From Torreya grandis (lineage: Eukaryota; Streptophyta; Pinopsida; Cupressales; Taxaceae), in assembly GCA_037957365.1 (NCBI GenBank), contig JARHVA010002371.1, forward strand, positions 806,001 to 870,000: a stretch of 64,000 nt of DNA, given 5' to 3'. Within the stretch, counting starts at the first letter, position 1, and every line of letters starts with the position of its first letter. Below are positions 38,261-51,700 of this stretch, piece by piece. The notes under the pieces are model-generated. The model was not told the DNA's origin. It made no database searches and saw only the letters and a list, made by a program, of their open reading frames with translations. Position numbers and translations under genes: made by a program.

Positions 38261-38425
38261 TGAAGTGTGATGAGAGTTGATTTATTTGGATTGAATATAT
38301 AAACACCTTGGATGTTTGACACATAAATGGGTTTGAATTGGTGTTGTCTTGTGAAAATGATATTTATTATGGGGTGGATTGTTGATAAATTGAATGGAAT
38401 GTGTATTAAAATGGGGATTTGGATG

Positions 38426-39400
38426 TCATGATTGTGTGAATAGGTTTAAATTTGTTGTATTTGGATTTTTGAATATATTTTTATTAGTGGTGTTTGTAAA
38501 AATATTTATATTAGTTTTATTTTTAAATGAATTTTGGTTGGTTTGATTTGGGGGTGGATTGATAAATGCATTTTGGTTCAAGTTTGGATTTGGAGAAGTA
38601 TGTGAACCAAAATTTTGGTTTTGATGTGTGTTGAGGTTAAAATTTTGAGGTTGACTTAAGGTTGAATTAGTGTTGATGAATGGGATTATATTATTTTGTG
38701 TTTTATTTTGATGTGATGGTGCTAAACCTACAAAATAATTTGGATTGGTAAAACTTGAAAATTGATTTGATGTACTTCCTAAATCAAAATTTTGATCTTT
38801 ATTGATTAGTAAACTTGAATAAGCATTCAAGTTTGGATTTGGATTTGATTTATTATTGATAGATGAATTAAAAAAATTATTCAAGTTCAAATTTTAAATT
38901 TTAATTTTGATTTGTATGGTTGATTGGTTAACTATGTAAGTTTAGATTTTGATGTGTTTTATTGGTTGGGAAACTTGAATAAGCATTACAATTTATATTT
39001 GATTGATGTCTATAAACTTGAATAAGTATTCAAGTTTGGATTTTAATGATTTATGATTAGTAAACTTGAATAAACATTCAAGTTTAGATTTTATTTGTTA
39101 GTGATTGGTAAACTTGAATAAACATTCAATTTTGGATTCAATTGATTGGATATTGGTGAGATTGAAGGGGCATTCAAACTTGGATTTAAATTAGTTTTAT
39201 TATTGATAGGTGAGTAGGAATGAGCATTCAAGATCATATTTAGATTTATTAATGAGGGTGAATTTTGGTTCACACTCAAACTTAGATTTGGGTTGGAAAT
39301 TTGGTCAACCAAAGAATTGTTTATCTTATTATCTTAGAGGTTTACAATCTATTGGTTTATTTCATGGGCATACCTTCCATATAAAACACATTGCTTTCTT
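38426..39400 (-). pseudogene. Tat1 Asn-rich tandem-repeat region of gag N-terminus
   Basis: 154 open codons (38890-38426) and 73 codons (39312-39091) of Asn/Pro/Ser/Gln-rich protein, with recurring NPNLNAYSSL / NPKLNVYSSL units of about 16-18 residues between 38800 and 39310. The region lies directly upstream of the gag core. On the plus strand the units appear as AAACTTGAATAARCATTCAA repeats. It is a low-complexity gag extension, not a host protein. Confidence 0.75.
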
Positions 39401-41323
39401 GGGATGATTCCTCATTGAGGATAGATTTTCATTTGTCTTAGGAGACTTGGGAATTAAAATTGTATGGACCAATGGTAACCTTGCTAGTTTATAAAGAGCC
39501 TTATGATGTAGATTGATCTTGATGGGTGATGAAGACTCTCTTCTAACAAGTAAATGGTGTAGGTTTTGAACATCAATATAGGGTGGAAGTATTACCCCTA
39601 GACTCAAGGATTGGAGTAAAAATTCATTATTTATTAAATGGGGAAGGATGTAAGATGGCCTTAGGGTTACCTTCATATTGATAAGGTCCCTCTTCTTCTT
39701 TGTTCTCATGGATTTTGTGGATTTCAACATGGTGTCCTTGATTTTAGTGATTACCAAAATGGAAGGAGTCATTGCCAAAAGGATCTTCCCTCAACCTAGG
39801 ATTTTTCAACATGTCCATGTGGCTTATGACATGTGACATTAATAAGATAAAGGATTTTGACTCAAAAATGTAAAAAGATAGATTTTTTACTCTAAAAAAG
39901 TGAAAGAACAAAATGACTAAAATAAAATTGATTGATAAAAATGTACTTTTAATTTTGACTTTAGGACTAAAATTTGTGATTTTTAAAGCTTTATATTATA
40001 ACTTAAGTTCTTGGTTTCAATAATCAAAATATTTTTGGATTAATCAAAATATTTTACCACATAGTTTTCACAAGGAAGCAAACAAACAAGTCCTACTTTA
40101 AACACTTATGCATTAAAAGAAACATGACAAAGAATAGGCTAAGAAAATTGAATAACTCATAGTATTGTCATGTCACTTGTTTATCTATTGCATTATCTAC
40201 AACCTAATATTTCAAGGAACTAACCGTGAATATATTATCATTCCCATGGCCCACTAAGATTGGTTTCAAGGTTGTGAGGAAATTAGCTTCTTGATGTTAA
40301 CTACTAACTAATGCACAAAAAGTTAGACAGTAGAATTGGCATTCTAGGCTTAATGTTTAAACAATAATATATATGGGTCTCCTCTATATACCTTTTGGTA
40401 TGTCGAGGCTTGAAATCATAGAATAATTTTATTTAAAATACACACACAAATGGGTCTAGTCCTAATGAATTCAACATAACCATAATATTTTAGTGTGTTG
40501 ACATATATTAAATCAAACTTTGAGCCATAATGTATAAGGATTTATTATTGGAAGATGAAACCCCTTCACTTCATGGTGTGCCTAAAACACAACATTGTGT
40601 AGCTAAGAATGATAAATATAACTCAATTTGTATACTCTATTAGTACATGAGATTGGCCTGCTATATGGTGGTGAAATTTATAGTTGATAGATCCCCTAAT
40701 AAAATAAAAATAAATAAGTATTACACTTGCCTTTGACTCTCAGGTATCATCACTAATGTGATTCCAAGAGAAGAGCATATACGTAAGTGGGTCTTGGATA
40801 ACAAAGTTTGTAAATGTTGTTTCTAATTTTTTGAGTATTGTCACCAATATAGCATCAAGGAAAAAAGCATATGTAACAAGATCCACATAAATAAAATTTT
40901 GAAAGTAAATTTAATTAACTCTAAAAATTGAAATGTGATCTAAGTTATTACTGAAAATAAGAATGCTAAAATGGAAAATGCTAGAAAAATTGAAATAAAA
41001 GGAAAATGTTTATCCTAAAAATAGAATATGAAGAAATAAAACTTAAAAAAAAAATGATTTAACTAGATTTATTTGGTTTATCTTAGAATAACAACCTACA
41101 AAAAAACTTTTAAATTTTTTTGTATGGCTAAAATATCAACGCAATATACAAAAGTTAGTTGGAAAAGTGACAAAAGATGAAAAATGACAAAAAAGATTAA
41201 CTTTATGAAATGATTTTGCTATTAAATAGTAAGACAAAATAATGAATTCATTAGCAATTATAAAACTCAAAAAATAGAATATAGAAAATAGAAATGAAAA
41301 ATAGACATTTGTAGAATGATTTT
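39401..41323 (-). other. Tat1 5' leader
   Basis: About 1.9 kb from the array to the gag extension. An open frame 39778-39362 (138 codons) has no recognisable domain. Segments near 40380 and 40560 (minus: ACCAAAAGGTATATAGAGGA and GGGGTTTCATC) recur in the Tat2 leader at 45590-45770 (plus), so the leader is conserved between copies. Confidence 0.55.
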
Positions 41324-41577
41324 TCTATTTGGAATAATTTTACTGATATTCTAGAATATTTTGGTGATGTTTATAATGATTTTTATAGCATTTGGGATGA
41401 TTTCACTTATGTTTGGAATGATTTCACTTATGTTCTAGATGATTTTGTTGATGTTTGGAATAACTTAATGGATGTTTTGGATGATTTCATTGATATTTGG
41501 AATGATTTCACAGATGTTCTAGACTATTTCATTGATGTTTTGAATGATTTTGCTAATGTTCTGGATGATTTCACTAT
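41324..41577 (-). repeat. 21-bp tandem array in the Tat1 5' leader
   Basis: About twelve 21-bp units. The minus-strand core is AGTGAAATCATYCMAAA, and units begin ATAAGTGAAATCATTCCAAA, ATCAATGAAATCATCCAAAA and so on. Being a multiple of three, in the sense direction it would read as a heptad such as NINEIIQ. The unit resembles the array at 14008-14244, which reads the same way on the opposite strand ahead of the PMD gene. Confidence 0.8.
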
Positions 41578-41938
41578 TCTGCAAGGACTTGAACATAAAA
41601 TTTAAATGAAAAAAAGAGATTAGAATTAAAACATAAGGAGGTTAGGAAAACAAACCACATGCAAAAATGTTAGAGGATTGAAAAACTAAAAAAATATGAA
41701 TAAAATTTACACAAGAATTAATTTGTTGTTTTCTCTAATAAATTCATTGTGATGTATAACTAATTCTTCATTTTGCAGATTAACGAACAACAAACTCACA
41801 AACTCAGAACATTAACCTGTAACAACAAACAAAAAACTCTAGGATAAGGGTTACACATATATGCATAACAAAAACAATAAAAAATAACTGAAATGACTCC
41901 TTAAATACACCTATGATGTGAACTATGATGGACAAGGT

Positions 41939-41954
41939 CTTGTCATGCGTGCCA
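41939..41954 (-). promoter_or_regulatory. Tat1 candidate primer-binding site
   Basis: Minus strand TGGCACGCATGACAAG, 3 bp inside the 5' LTR end GATTACA. The position and the TGG start fit a tRNA primer site. I could not assign the tRNA. Confidence 0.55.
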
Positions 41955-41957
41955 AAA

Positions 41958-42779
41958 TGTAATCTTTAGATTTACAGTGTAAGCTAGTTTAGAAATCAAA
42001 TAATGAAATCTAGTCTAAACTTAGACCTAAACTTTAAAACAGATCATAAAATGAAAGAAAGTAATAAATAAATAATACTTACAACCACAAAGTATTCACC
42101 ACCTTCTCTATTGTGATCAAATAGAGATTTACTCTTGAATCCTAAATGTGGGTACTCAACTCCTTTCCAAAGAAAAGAGATTTAGGTAGTATTTTGGGGT
42201 GTAAAATGATTTGGATGACTTTGATTCACTTTAATTCATAATGTAAATTTGATATCACTTCATTAATTTGATTAAGGATGATTTGAGTGGAAGATTACAC
42301 ATTAATTTACAGGATTATGGGAGATGATATGAATGGTTGAGGATTATTTGAATTAGTTAAATTATTTAAATATTTGATGGCTAAATTTGAGTTCTCATCT
42401 ATGAGGATGATGACAAATTCCATGTGTTGAGGAAAAAGGGGAGGTGGTTGAGTGACCCAAAAAAAATGGGTCAAGTTAGTTGGTTGAGTAATCCAGGAGG
42501 TTAAAATGTTCCAAGATGACTCATAAGGTGGTTGATGAAGTTGAGGGATTGGTTAGATGAGTTAACACACAATTGAGACAACTGTGGAGGATGTCTGGGT
42601 GAGATGTAAATTCTAAAATTTTAATTAGTATTTGAGGAAAATGATGTGCATGATTATAATTAATTAATTATTTGAAAGTAGAGGGAAATTATATTATTTT
42701 TAATTCAAATAGGGGAAGGTGATGGGTTAGTGCATCAAAGTAAATTTTGATACTAAATGGTGAAATTTACGTGTCTATA
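41958..42779 (-). repeat. 5' LTR of Tat1
   Basis: 822 bp; in element orientation it starts TATAGACACGTAAATTTC (G to A change from TGTAGAC) and ends CTAAAGATTACA. Partner of 12182-13034. Confidence 0.9.
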
Positions 42780-42784
42780 ATGAG
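42780..42784. repeat. Target-site duplication of Tat1, right copy
   Basis: ATGAG, identical to 12177-12181. Confidence 0.88.
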
Positions 42785-43692
42785 AATTAAAATGCAAAAA
42801 CCTCTCACAAACTCCAAGCCTCTTAATATTAGTGACACTCCTCATGAATCCAAGGGGATTACTTGGTCCATGCCATTTAATTTATTCACATGTGGATAAT
42901 GCCAATGTGTTTATAATACAGTGAAGGACATGAAAAGAAGCAAGAAAATATCTCTTTATACAAGCTTAAACAATTTTTTTTAAAAAAAAGGATTTGCTTT
43001 CAAATAATTTAACTGAAAAACATTCCAAAAAAAAAAACATAATAAAACCCATACAAATGTGGTCATCCAAAATAAAAAAATGAAATCCCCCTTTCCTCCT
43101 TACAATTAAGTTTTTAAGGAAAAATGTGCACAATCATCTATCATGTCTATGAGGATTTATGATAAGTTTGGACTAAAACCCATCACATACAACAAAATTA
43201 TGGTTTAATTAGATAAATATAAGGTTAAGGTAATTTAGTATTTATTGAATGTTCACATGCGGTTCACCTCTTAACCAAGGGTACACCAATATATTGAAAC
43301 TCAAGTAGTTGACACCTTGAGGCCTATGGAATGTTGCTTAGCTAAGATTGGTCTAAAATAGTAAATAGTTATGTTTCCATTGGTTTTTACCACATCTAGA
43401 TGCCTTGGAGATTCATTTCCAATCACATAAGAGTGGACCATCAACCTAAAATTAAATTTGTGATCATTTAATAACATGTATAAAAAAATGTTGTCCCTAC
43501 TGATATTAGAATTTCTTCACTGAGCACAAAGGCTACCACTCAAACCCAAAAAAAATTAAATAGTGACTAGCATGGTCTATGGAAAATTTAATTTTATGGG
43601 GTATATTATAAAATATGTTTAGGTGAAACAATTTTTTTAATTGATCCTAAAGGGAATAAGTACCTTACATCTTAACGCCTCTAATTCCATTG
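42785..43692. other. Unassigned DNA between Tat1 and Tat2
   Basis: About 0.9 kb of AT-rich sequence without a recognisable domain. It is the right flank of the Tat1 insertion; some phrases faintly resemble Tat leader sequence, but not enough to call. Confidence 0.35.
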
Positions 43693-44430
43693 TGTAGACA
43701 CTTAAATTCTAACGCATTTAGTGTCGTAATTAACTTTGATTAATATTGACACACTAACTCAGTGATCCTTATAAATTGGAATTTCAATCTAGCATAATTT
43801 CCATATATTATTTAAATAATTAATTAATAATATATACATAATTCCACAAAACTAATAAAATCCATAATTTTCAAGTCACCAAACATATTCCACATTTTTC
43901 TCAACCAAGTATTGAGTCATTTGACCACTTCATTAACCTCCTCAAATAATTTTTGAGTCATCATTGAACCTTTAAACTAACTTGGTGAGTCATTCAACTA
44001 CTTTGAATCATTCATGAGAAAATTTCAAGTATCAACTAACTTCCCAACCTTCCATATTCTTATCTTAAAATATATAAATTGAAATGTCATCCTCAATTTT
44101 TGTCATCCATCATTAAACTACTAAAGTGATATCAAAATCATCTTGTGCATTCATAATAAAAAATCAAGAAATTATATCCATATGCTAATGAAATTCCATT
44201 TACCTTGGAGAATGAATTGAGAATCCACATATTATATTGAAATATCAAATCAAATTATTTTAGTGGAAAAGATTATTTACTTTGTTGGTAATATGGTACA
44301 TTGTTAGTATGTTTGCTTTGTTTCTTTTGATTGAATAACTCTAACCGAGGTTTTAGTTTAGTATTCAGAATAGGAAGTTGATTGTTTATTTCATTTCCAT
44401 CCAAATCTATTTCTTCTTGTAGATTTTCTT
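43693..44430 (+). repeat. 5' LTR of Tat2 (right edge approximate)
   Basis: Starts TGTAGACACTTAAATTC, then ...CATTTAGTGTCGTAATTAA..., the same LTR start as Tat1 read on its own strand. Further matching blocks: AATAATTAATTAAT, GAGTCAT repeats, and GAATTGAGAATCCACAT against the Tat1 GAGTTGAGTACCCACAT. The end near 44430 is estimated by alignment to the Tat1 LTR by eye. Confidence 0.7.
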
Positions 44431-46300
44431 ATAATTTTTGAGTTGTTTTCAAATTATATTAAGGTGTGTATTTATTTAATCTTGGTTTAGAAGGTTGTTT
44501 GTATTGTTTCAGGTGCCATTTCTAGATTTTTTTGAGTTGTATGTGTTCTATGAAATGACAGGTTCATTCTATACAATGAAAGTTTGGTCATTTTACAAAA
44601 TAATTTTGTATCATAAAAATGATAGATTCATTACAAACTTCCATAGTTTTTTTACACTTTTCAACGATTTTGTTCTAAGAAAAGATAGTTTCATTTATAC
44701 TTCATTGCTTAATTTATTTATGGTTTATCTTATTAGTTTTTTTTGTCTTTCCTACTTTACCATATTTATAAAAATCCAATTTCTTCTATCTTCATGTTTC
44801 TATTTCTTTTTTTCTTTATTTTTGTGTTTTTTGTAAAAATATGAATTTATAGCAAATTTAAGTGGTTTTATAGGAAAATTAATCAGTTATGTATCATTTT
44901 TTTTTAAATTTTAAGATGATAATTCTAATTTATATATCTTTCTATCTTCATTTTCAGCTATTTTACCTTTTTGTCATTTTGTTAGCAATGAATTTATGAC
45001 TGTGTAATGACGGTTTTGTTCTAGAAAGTTGATTTTTTTGCCTTAATCTTTATTTTCTCTTTCATTTTTGGTTAACTTATATGTTTCTAAATTTTCCAAT
45101 TCTTTACACATAGACTATAAATGGTTTTGTGTAGGACCACAAGCCAAACACTTAAAAAAATAAACAAAAAATCAACTTTAGTATTTATGTTAATATTTGC
45201 TTTCATTTTAAGTTTTGATAATTTGATTAATAATTAATTAATATAATTTCTTGAAAAATTGCTTATGCGTATTAAAATATTTTTTGTATGCTCTTTCCTT
45301 ACATCACACTAGTGACGAGTCTTAGAAATCAAAAACATTTTTTGTAGTTTTGTGTTATTTGAGCTATTCTCGTGTATAATATTTCCTCACTTCATACTAG
45401 TGATGATCCTTGAAAATTAGAAATGAGATAATCTCATTTTTAAAAAATTTTTAGGGGCTCTATCGAATGTGGAGTTAACCACCACATGGTAGACCAAATC
45501 CTTTATACGAATGAGGTATATAAATTAAGGATCCATTGTTTCAATTACCTAAGTAGTTGTGTGTTTAAGCACACCTTGACATGAGGGGGTTTCATCCTCT
45601 AATACTCATGGTTTCAATAGTTACCTCAAAGTCTAATTTTTTGATGACACTCTATTGAAATCTTATAGATAGAATGGGTACATAGAGAATATACCCTTTT
45701 ATGCAATTTATTAGAAAAATTTATCCATGATATTGGGCTTTATTGTACCAAAGGTATATAGAGGACATCTCTAAGTTGAACATGAGAAAAACTTAATTAT
45801 TAAGAGTCCATTAAACCATTTGACTTATAGTTCCCCCATGAGGAGTGTATAGCCTAGGTAAGTTAATTTCAACATACTTTAAAACTAGGTTTAGTGAGTT
45901 ATGGGTATGGAACTACATCCATAGTCACTACTCTAAAATATTAGGCCATTGATATTCAATGGGCAAACAAGTGTAAATGAAATTCCACAAGTCATTCAAG
46001 TCCATTACCTAGATTTTATCTTTTTATGTAATTTTCATGCTTTTGTATCTAGTTAAATCTTGTGTGTTATCATTTATCTTATTGTCTTATGGAAAACCAT
46101 TAATTGAAAGCTTTTTATGTTTTTAAAACTAAACTTTGTATTTTGAAGTAAAACCAAGTCCATAATTTTCAAATCAAAGCCTCAATCAAGAGAACTTTAT
46201 CCAAATAAATTCAAGACCAAGTAGTTAGAAAATATTGTAAGATAATTGTATTTTTAGTTTGGATTCACACACCTTTTGAGTCAAGCACACCATTTAAACA
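44431..46300 (+). other. Tat2 5' leader
   Basis: 1.9 kb AT-rich leader. A 113-codon Phe-rich open frame (44495-44836) has no domain and is probably chance. The part at 45440-45780 matches the Tat1 leader (GGGGTTTCATCCTCTAATAC; ACCAAAGGTATATAGAGGACA). No 21-bp array comparable to Tat1 is evident. Confidence 0.55.
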
Positions 46301-47204
46301 ATGCCTCCAATCACTAGGCTTCTATCATATTTAAATATCTTCAATATAATCCAAATAGAGAAGAACACTTTGGCAATGACCCTTTCCGTTTTGGGAATCA
46401 AGAACAACATATTGAGGTTTATTATAATGATAATGGACCCTACCAAGATGAGTATGAAAATGATATTAATTTACCTAAATATCCACCATCTCAAGTTACT
46501 AATTACCTCATAGAAAATAAGAATGAAGTCTTGTTACACCTTTTAGGGCTAGGAACTAGGTTTATAATCGAATTTGATCCCAAATACTTATCTCTCATAA
46601 TTTATAGGGAAAATACAACACCTCTTAGACATGATCAAGGAACATATAGTGCCTAATTATGAAATAACAAGGCCATCATAAGATCATCCAACATTTTATT
46701 TTAAATACTTCCCATACCCATGTGAATAAGGGAAAAGCAGTTATAGATTACATATCCTAATGAATCCATGTTTTTACCAATGTAGGCCATGCCAAAAGAT
46801 TAAATATATAAGTAGTTGATATTTAATTCAACTTATCAAATAATAATTCAAATATAACAATCACCAAATCAAAATCCCAATCAAAATCAAAATCAAAGTT
46901 AAAATATAATTCAAAATCCATATATAAATCAAAATCAAATGCAAAACCAATCATCATATTCTCCACTCAAATACATATCATTTATCTAAGAATGATAAAA
47001 CATGAAGGATAATATACAAGGATTACATGATAGAAGCTATTCCCAAAGAAAGAATTTTAAGTTTGAAGAACTATGTCCTTATCCATTTGACATAAACATG
47101 ATGAAAGTACGTTTGCATATTCATTTTAAACCTCCAAAATTTGAAAAGTATAAAATAAAAGGATATCATAAAGAACACATCAAATGGGATGTTAATAGGA
47201 CACT
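46301..47204 (+). pseudogene. Tat2 gag, N-terminal part
   Basis: A Gln/Asn-rich stretch (SPNQNPNQNQNQ, ~46860-46960) precedes the open stretch 47002-47235. That stretch holds FEELCPYPFDINMMKV and FKPPKFEKYKIKGYHKEHIK, the start of the Tat gag core. It is broken at 47204/47205 by the insertion of the next LTR element; the rest of the core follows at 53425. Confidence 0.83.
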
Positions 47205-48712
47205 TGATCTAGAGGACATTTTTAAATGTCCCTAATCATACCTAAACTTTCACCATTACACAGGGCTTGTTGAGAGATTTTGGGTGGTATGTAGAACTTA
47301 GGAAATAGAGCTTGTTTGCTCTAGATATGACTGGTCAAAGGTGGTCAAACTGATGATGTGGAAAGTTTTTGGGAACATGGTGAAAAATAGGTTTGCATGA
47401 TTTTGGTCTTCAATAGTCATAAAAAAATGGCTGGTTATAAGGACTATACTAGTGGATCCCACTTTTATAATGGAAGGGACTCTATCACTGTGATATATTA
47501 GTGTAAATTTTACATTTACACTATAGTTTTATATCTTATTATCTTATGTTGATAAGTGCTAGGTGAATAAATAGTCCATGTGGTAATTATGAAGAGGTCC
47601 ATGTGGTAGAACCTCAGGCCACCATGTGGCCTACCATCATTCACATTTCATGATCCAACCCAACTTGGTAGGTAGTTCCAACCTAACTCAGTAGGTAGTT
47701 CCAACTCAAATCGATAGGTAGTCCAAACTTGAGCCATCTCGATCGAGCTCATGTTTGAAGGTTCCCAGTAACCAATGTCCATTTTTTGATGTAGAAAAAG
47801 GAAAATGAGGTGTGGCCAAAGCCACATCCTTTGTATTAATAATAGCCTACTTTAAAGGCTTTTAACTTCCGTATCCCCAGGGATGTGGGATTTTAAACCT
47901 TATAGAATTCATGATCAACAAAAAGGTGGTTGGGGAAGATCAGAACCCCAAAATTCATGATCCATATTAAGCCCTTTGTCATTACATTGAAGGTGGATGG
48001 ATAAAACCAAATGAGAGAATCTTATATTTAAATAAGATTTGGTCACAGATTTTGGGTATGAGGGATTCGTCCCCATAACCTCCACATAAAAGGATAAGCA
48101 TCTTAAAAATGTGCTTGGGGGTTACGATGACTAAATACAAGCATTAATTTCATTTTGTTATTCATTAGAAATTTGGTTGTGTTTTTATTGCACACAGATG
48201 AGTTTGTAGAAAACAACCAATTAGGCCAACTTATGAACATTTTTAGATCTCAGAGTCTTATAGAGATTTGTTAAGAAATCAGAGATGCTTTTAATGGTAT
48301 AATTTTTTTCCCATTTGGAGTTCATTTGAAATCATTTTAGACACTTTTGATGGATAACTAAGGAAGATGACCATTTACGTGCTTCAAGAAGGTGGAGGCT
48401 AGTTTGTTGATCTTTTTTAGAATCCTTCAAAATTTGAGAGCATATTATTTTTAGTTTTTATATTTACTTTAATTATTTTTAGATTTAATTCATATAATTG
48501 AAATATTTATATTAATGGAATGGTTTGAAAGAACCTGGGGATGTAGGTAATTTTCTAATATCCATAAACAACTTCTTTGCATAGTGTGTTTGTGATTTTG
48601 CATTAGCATTTCTAGTTGATTTCTTAGAGTTTTATTCGACATTTAAAAAATTGATTATAAGGGTCCATTCATAAAATTTCATATCACAAGGTTGACATAG
48701 TTTTTTAGATCA
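47205..48712 (+). repeat. 5' LTR of the element nested in Tat2
   Basis: 1508 bp, TGATCTAGAGGACA...TTTAGATCA. Shares with the 3' copy GGACATTT...ATGTCC, AGAAATAGAGCT, GAGGTGTGGCCAAAGCCA and TTTGGTTGTGTTTTTATTGC. It contains a perfect hairpin AGTGTAAAT-TTTAC-ATTTACACT near 47490. Confidence 0.9.
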
Positions 48713-51700
48713 TTTTTAGTATTAGAACGGTTCTTGCCAGTTGCTAATAGTTTTTTTTGCATTATGTTAGTGAGCTTCTATTTATGCATTGACACAAAAG
48801 TATAGGCTATTTGAGACCAACTTGAAGTGATTGATTTATATTAGTGGATGCATTTACCCATGATGTTATTGTTATTGGGTATGGTGATACATATGGTTAT
48901 GCCACATCGATGAGAGTAGGCATAATGGATCGTTGAGCTAAACACGATTGTGGTGAATGTAAGTGCACATTAGCATTCACAAGACCAGAGGATCATTGAG
49001 CTCTAGAGGAGAATAGAATCCCTTCCCACCTAGTGGGTAGAAGAGTTCATATGAAAGAAACATCATCAAGAGGATCCCAGTGTTCCAATCACACCTATTT
49101 TTAGTTACTACTCAAGATGTGAATATGTAACACAACATTGTAGGGTGTGACATTATGATCAAGTATCATAGATAAACATAGAAAAAGAAAAGGATCTTAT
49201 CATTTTGAGTACCAGTCAACATTCAAAGTGCCCAGTTAAATAGAGAATACCATTTAGAACCCTAGACATTATATTAAACTCTATGAGAGCTTCTAGATAG
49301 CATGTTCCAGTATTCTCAGAGGGATGGATCATTAGACTCATATTTAATTGAGAAATCAATGTGAGTTATGTGATAGCTAACATGATATGCTAATTTAGCT
49401 TGCCAAATTTACCACTACCTCATGCCAAGATAGTTGGTATGCAAGATGACACTATCCAAGGTATGGTAACAAGCTTTTATACCTTGATATTTATGGTCAA
49501 GAGCTGATTCTCAAACATAGTTACCCTCTATATCATTATTTTGGAAATGGATGAGGTTATCTTGGGGAAAATTCTATCTCACCACTCGATAGGAATTTAT
49601 GATGGATGATAGAGATGGCATAGAGATTCATCTAGATCATGGCTAGATAGTTTAGTTTAGTTCAAGACAAGGCATGTTAGTTGACCTTATCATGGCTATT
49701 TCAATGAGACTTAAGACTCATATACACCAAGAGATCATCTTGAACTTGATGTAGAGGATGAGTTGCATGAAAGATCATCCAATTATCTATAGGTCAACCA
49801 TTGAGGGAGCCAAGCCTACACTGAGGATTCAATTACTGGTAAGGAATCTTAGGTGGTAATAAAAGTTTGGCATAGTTAGATGTCAACTTACTGGAAAAGT
49901 CTTTTGAGCATTTTTGGTTTTTCCTATGTTATATGCTCATATTTTTAATAAAACTAGTAAAAAAATGTGTTAGGTATAATGTATAAATAAGACCCATATG
50001 AGCAATGTTTTGGTACACCTCTACTATTTTATTACACATTAGTCAAAAGACCCATATGGGCACTCTTTGTAATATGAATATACATGTACTATAAGACCCC
50101 TTAAAGAGGGCAATTTTTTTTGTTATATGGAGTCACTTTTAGGGAATATTTGAGTGATAACTTTATCATACTCAGATCATCTTCTCCCATGTATGGTAGG
50201 CAGATTCTATTTTGATTGGACAATAGTATATGCAGGTTGTATAAGGCATGATCAACATGTCTATTAGTTTACAAGTTACACATGGTGGTTGTTTGATAGT
50301 GTTTTGGAAACATCACTATTTGGGTTATGATAGTTATGAAAGTATGATATTTTTGTCGATTCTAAAGGGTCAGTGGATATCGCCTATTATTGGCATCTAG
50401 GTAGTCTATTTTATATTGATAATTTATAGCATGTGGTCACTTGAGAGGGCAAATTGAGTTATGGTTATGATCTGATTTCATATTGGTTTTGGCACAATAT
50501 TTTGGTCTTTGATAACTAGTTATGTAATCTTTATATTTTAGATTATTAATTATACTATGGGTGCCTATGTCGTTCATAATAGGAATAAGTGAAAAGACTA
50601 GTTCCATGGTAAGATATGGAAATGTCAATAAGCCATTGTTCAGTATTGGATAGATTTTGCACATTGAGTTTTGAGTTTTTAACTGGTTATAGATTGGTAT
50701 GTTCATATATTTTTTAAGAGTTGCAAGGAGAAAATAATAAGTTTCTTAAGACACCAAATTTTTTGACTATTACTCAATAGGTGCACTTCACAATTTCTTT
50801 AGGGGTATAAATTATTCTCAAATGTAACTATGTTTGCACATTTTTGGTTGAATCCTTTATGTAAGGTTGCACTGGGAGTAAAGTATGTATTTTCTTGAAG
50901 TTGTTTTAAAATCCTTTGAAACTATAGTGTGGATCATCTAACTCTTATTTTGATAGAGTTTTATAAAAGATGAAACTACTTACTATTCATTTTATTAAAA
51001 CCATCAAGAGGAAACAACCCTTGTGGGTTATATGGTTCATTTGAATAATTTTACTAAAGCATAACTATAGCTGATTAGTATGATTTTCTTCTCTTCAACA
51101 CATTATTTTTAGAGAACTCAACTATTGGATCCAAGGAAGGAATTTTTGGTAAAATTTTTGTTTGGAAGAGTTTATATTTTATATCTCATTTTTTAGTTTT
51201 CCATAGACATATTAGGGAAACTAACTCAGTTGGATGAGTTGCAGAGGTATGAATCATGAAGCAGTCAAATGATGGAAGAAACCTCGAGACATGTTTAAAA
51301 TGCTTAGTTTTCTTCTCACTTTTAAATGACATTTTCTTACAATTACTTACATATTTTTAATTTTTAAATAAGCTCTTATTATGTAAAATCTCTAAGTTGA
51401 AATTAGAGTTTAATAGATACATGGAAAGATTTGAGGGACACAACATTTTTTTTTAGTTCCCTTGATTATCCTCAAGTAATAAACATTGTGCATTAGTCAC
51501 CTTAGGTTATCCAAATGTACTGCACATTTTCATACTATGCATATACATCTAGGTCCCATTGTATTATGGACAATGTTTGTAATTCAAACTTATTGTACTC
51601 TTATGTATGTTTATATGAGTATTGTCTAAGAACCATAAATGGGTAACATTTTTAATGAAAGTAGAGTTATTTGTAAATACTATAGGTGTATGCAACACAA

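Noticed and set aside
38426..38890. 154-codon Asn-rich protein as a host prion-like gene
   Set aside because: Its place and strand directly upstream of Tat1 gag, together with the similar Gln/Asn-rich segment in Tat2, make it a gag extension.
41324..41577. 21-bp array as a CRISPR-like array
   Set aside because: Units are contiguous and degenerate with no spacers, and the context is a plant retroelement.
44495..44836. 113-codon Phe-rich membrane-like frame
   Set aside because: It lies in the AT-rich Tat2 leader; T-rich DNA gives Phe/Leu runs by chance.
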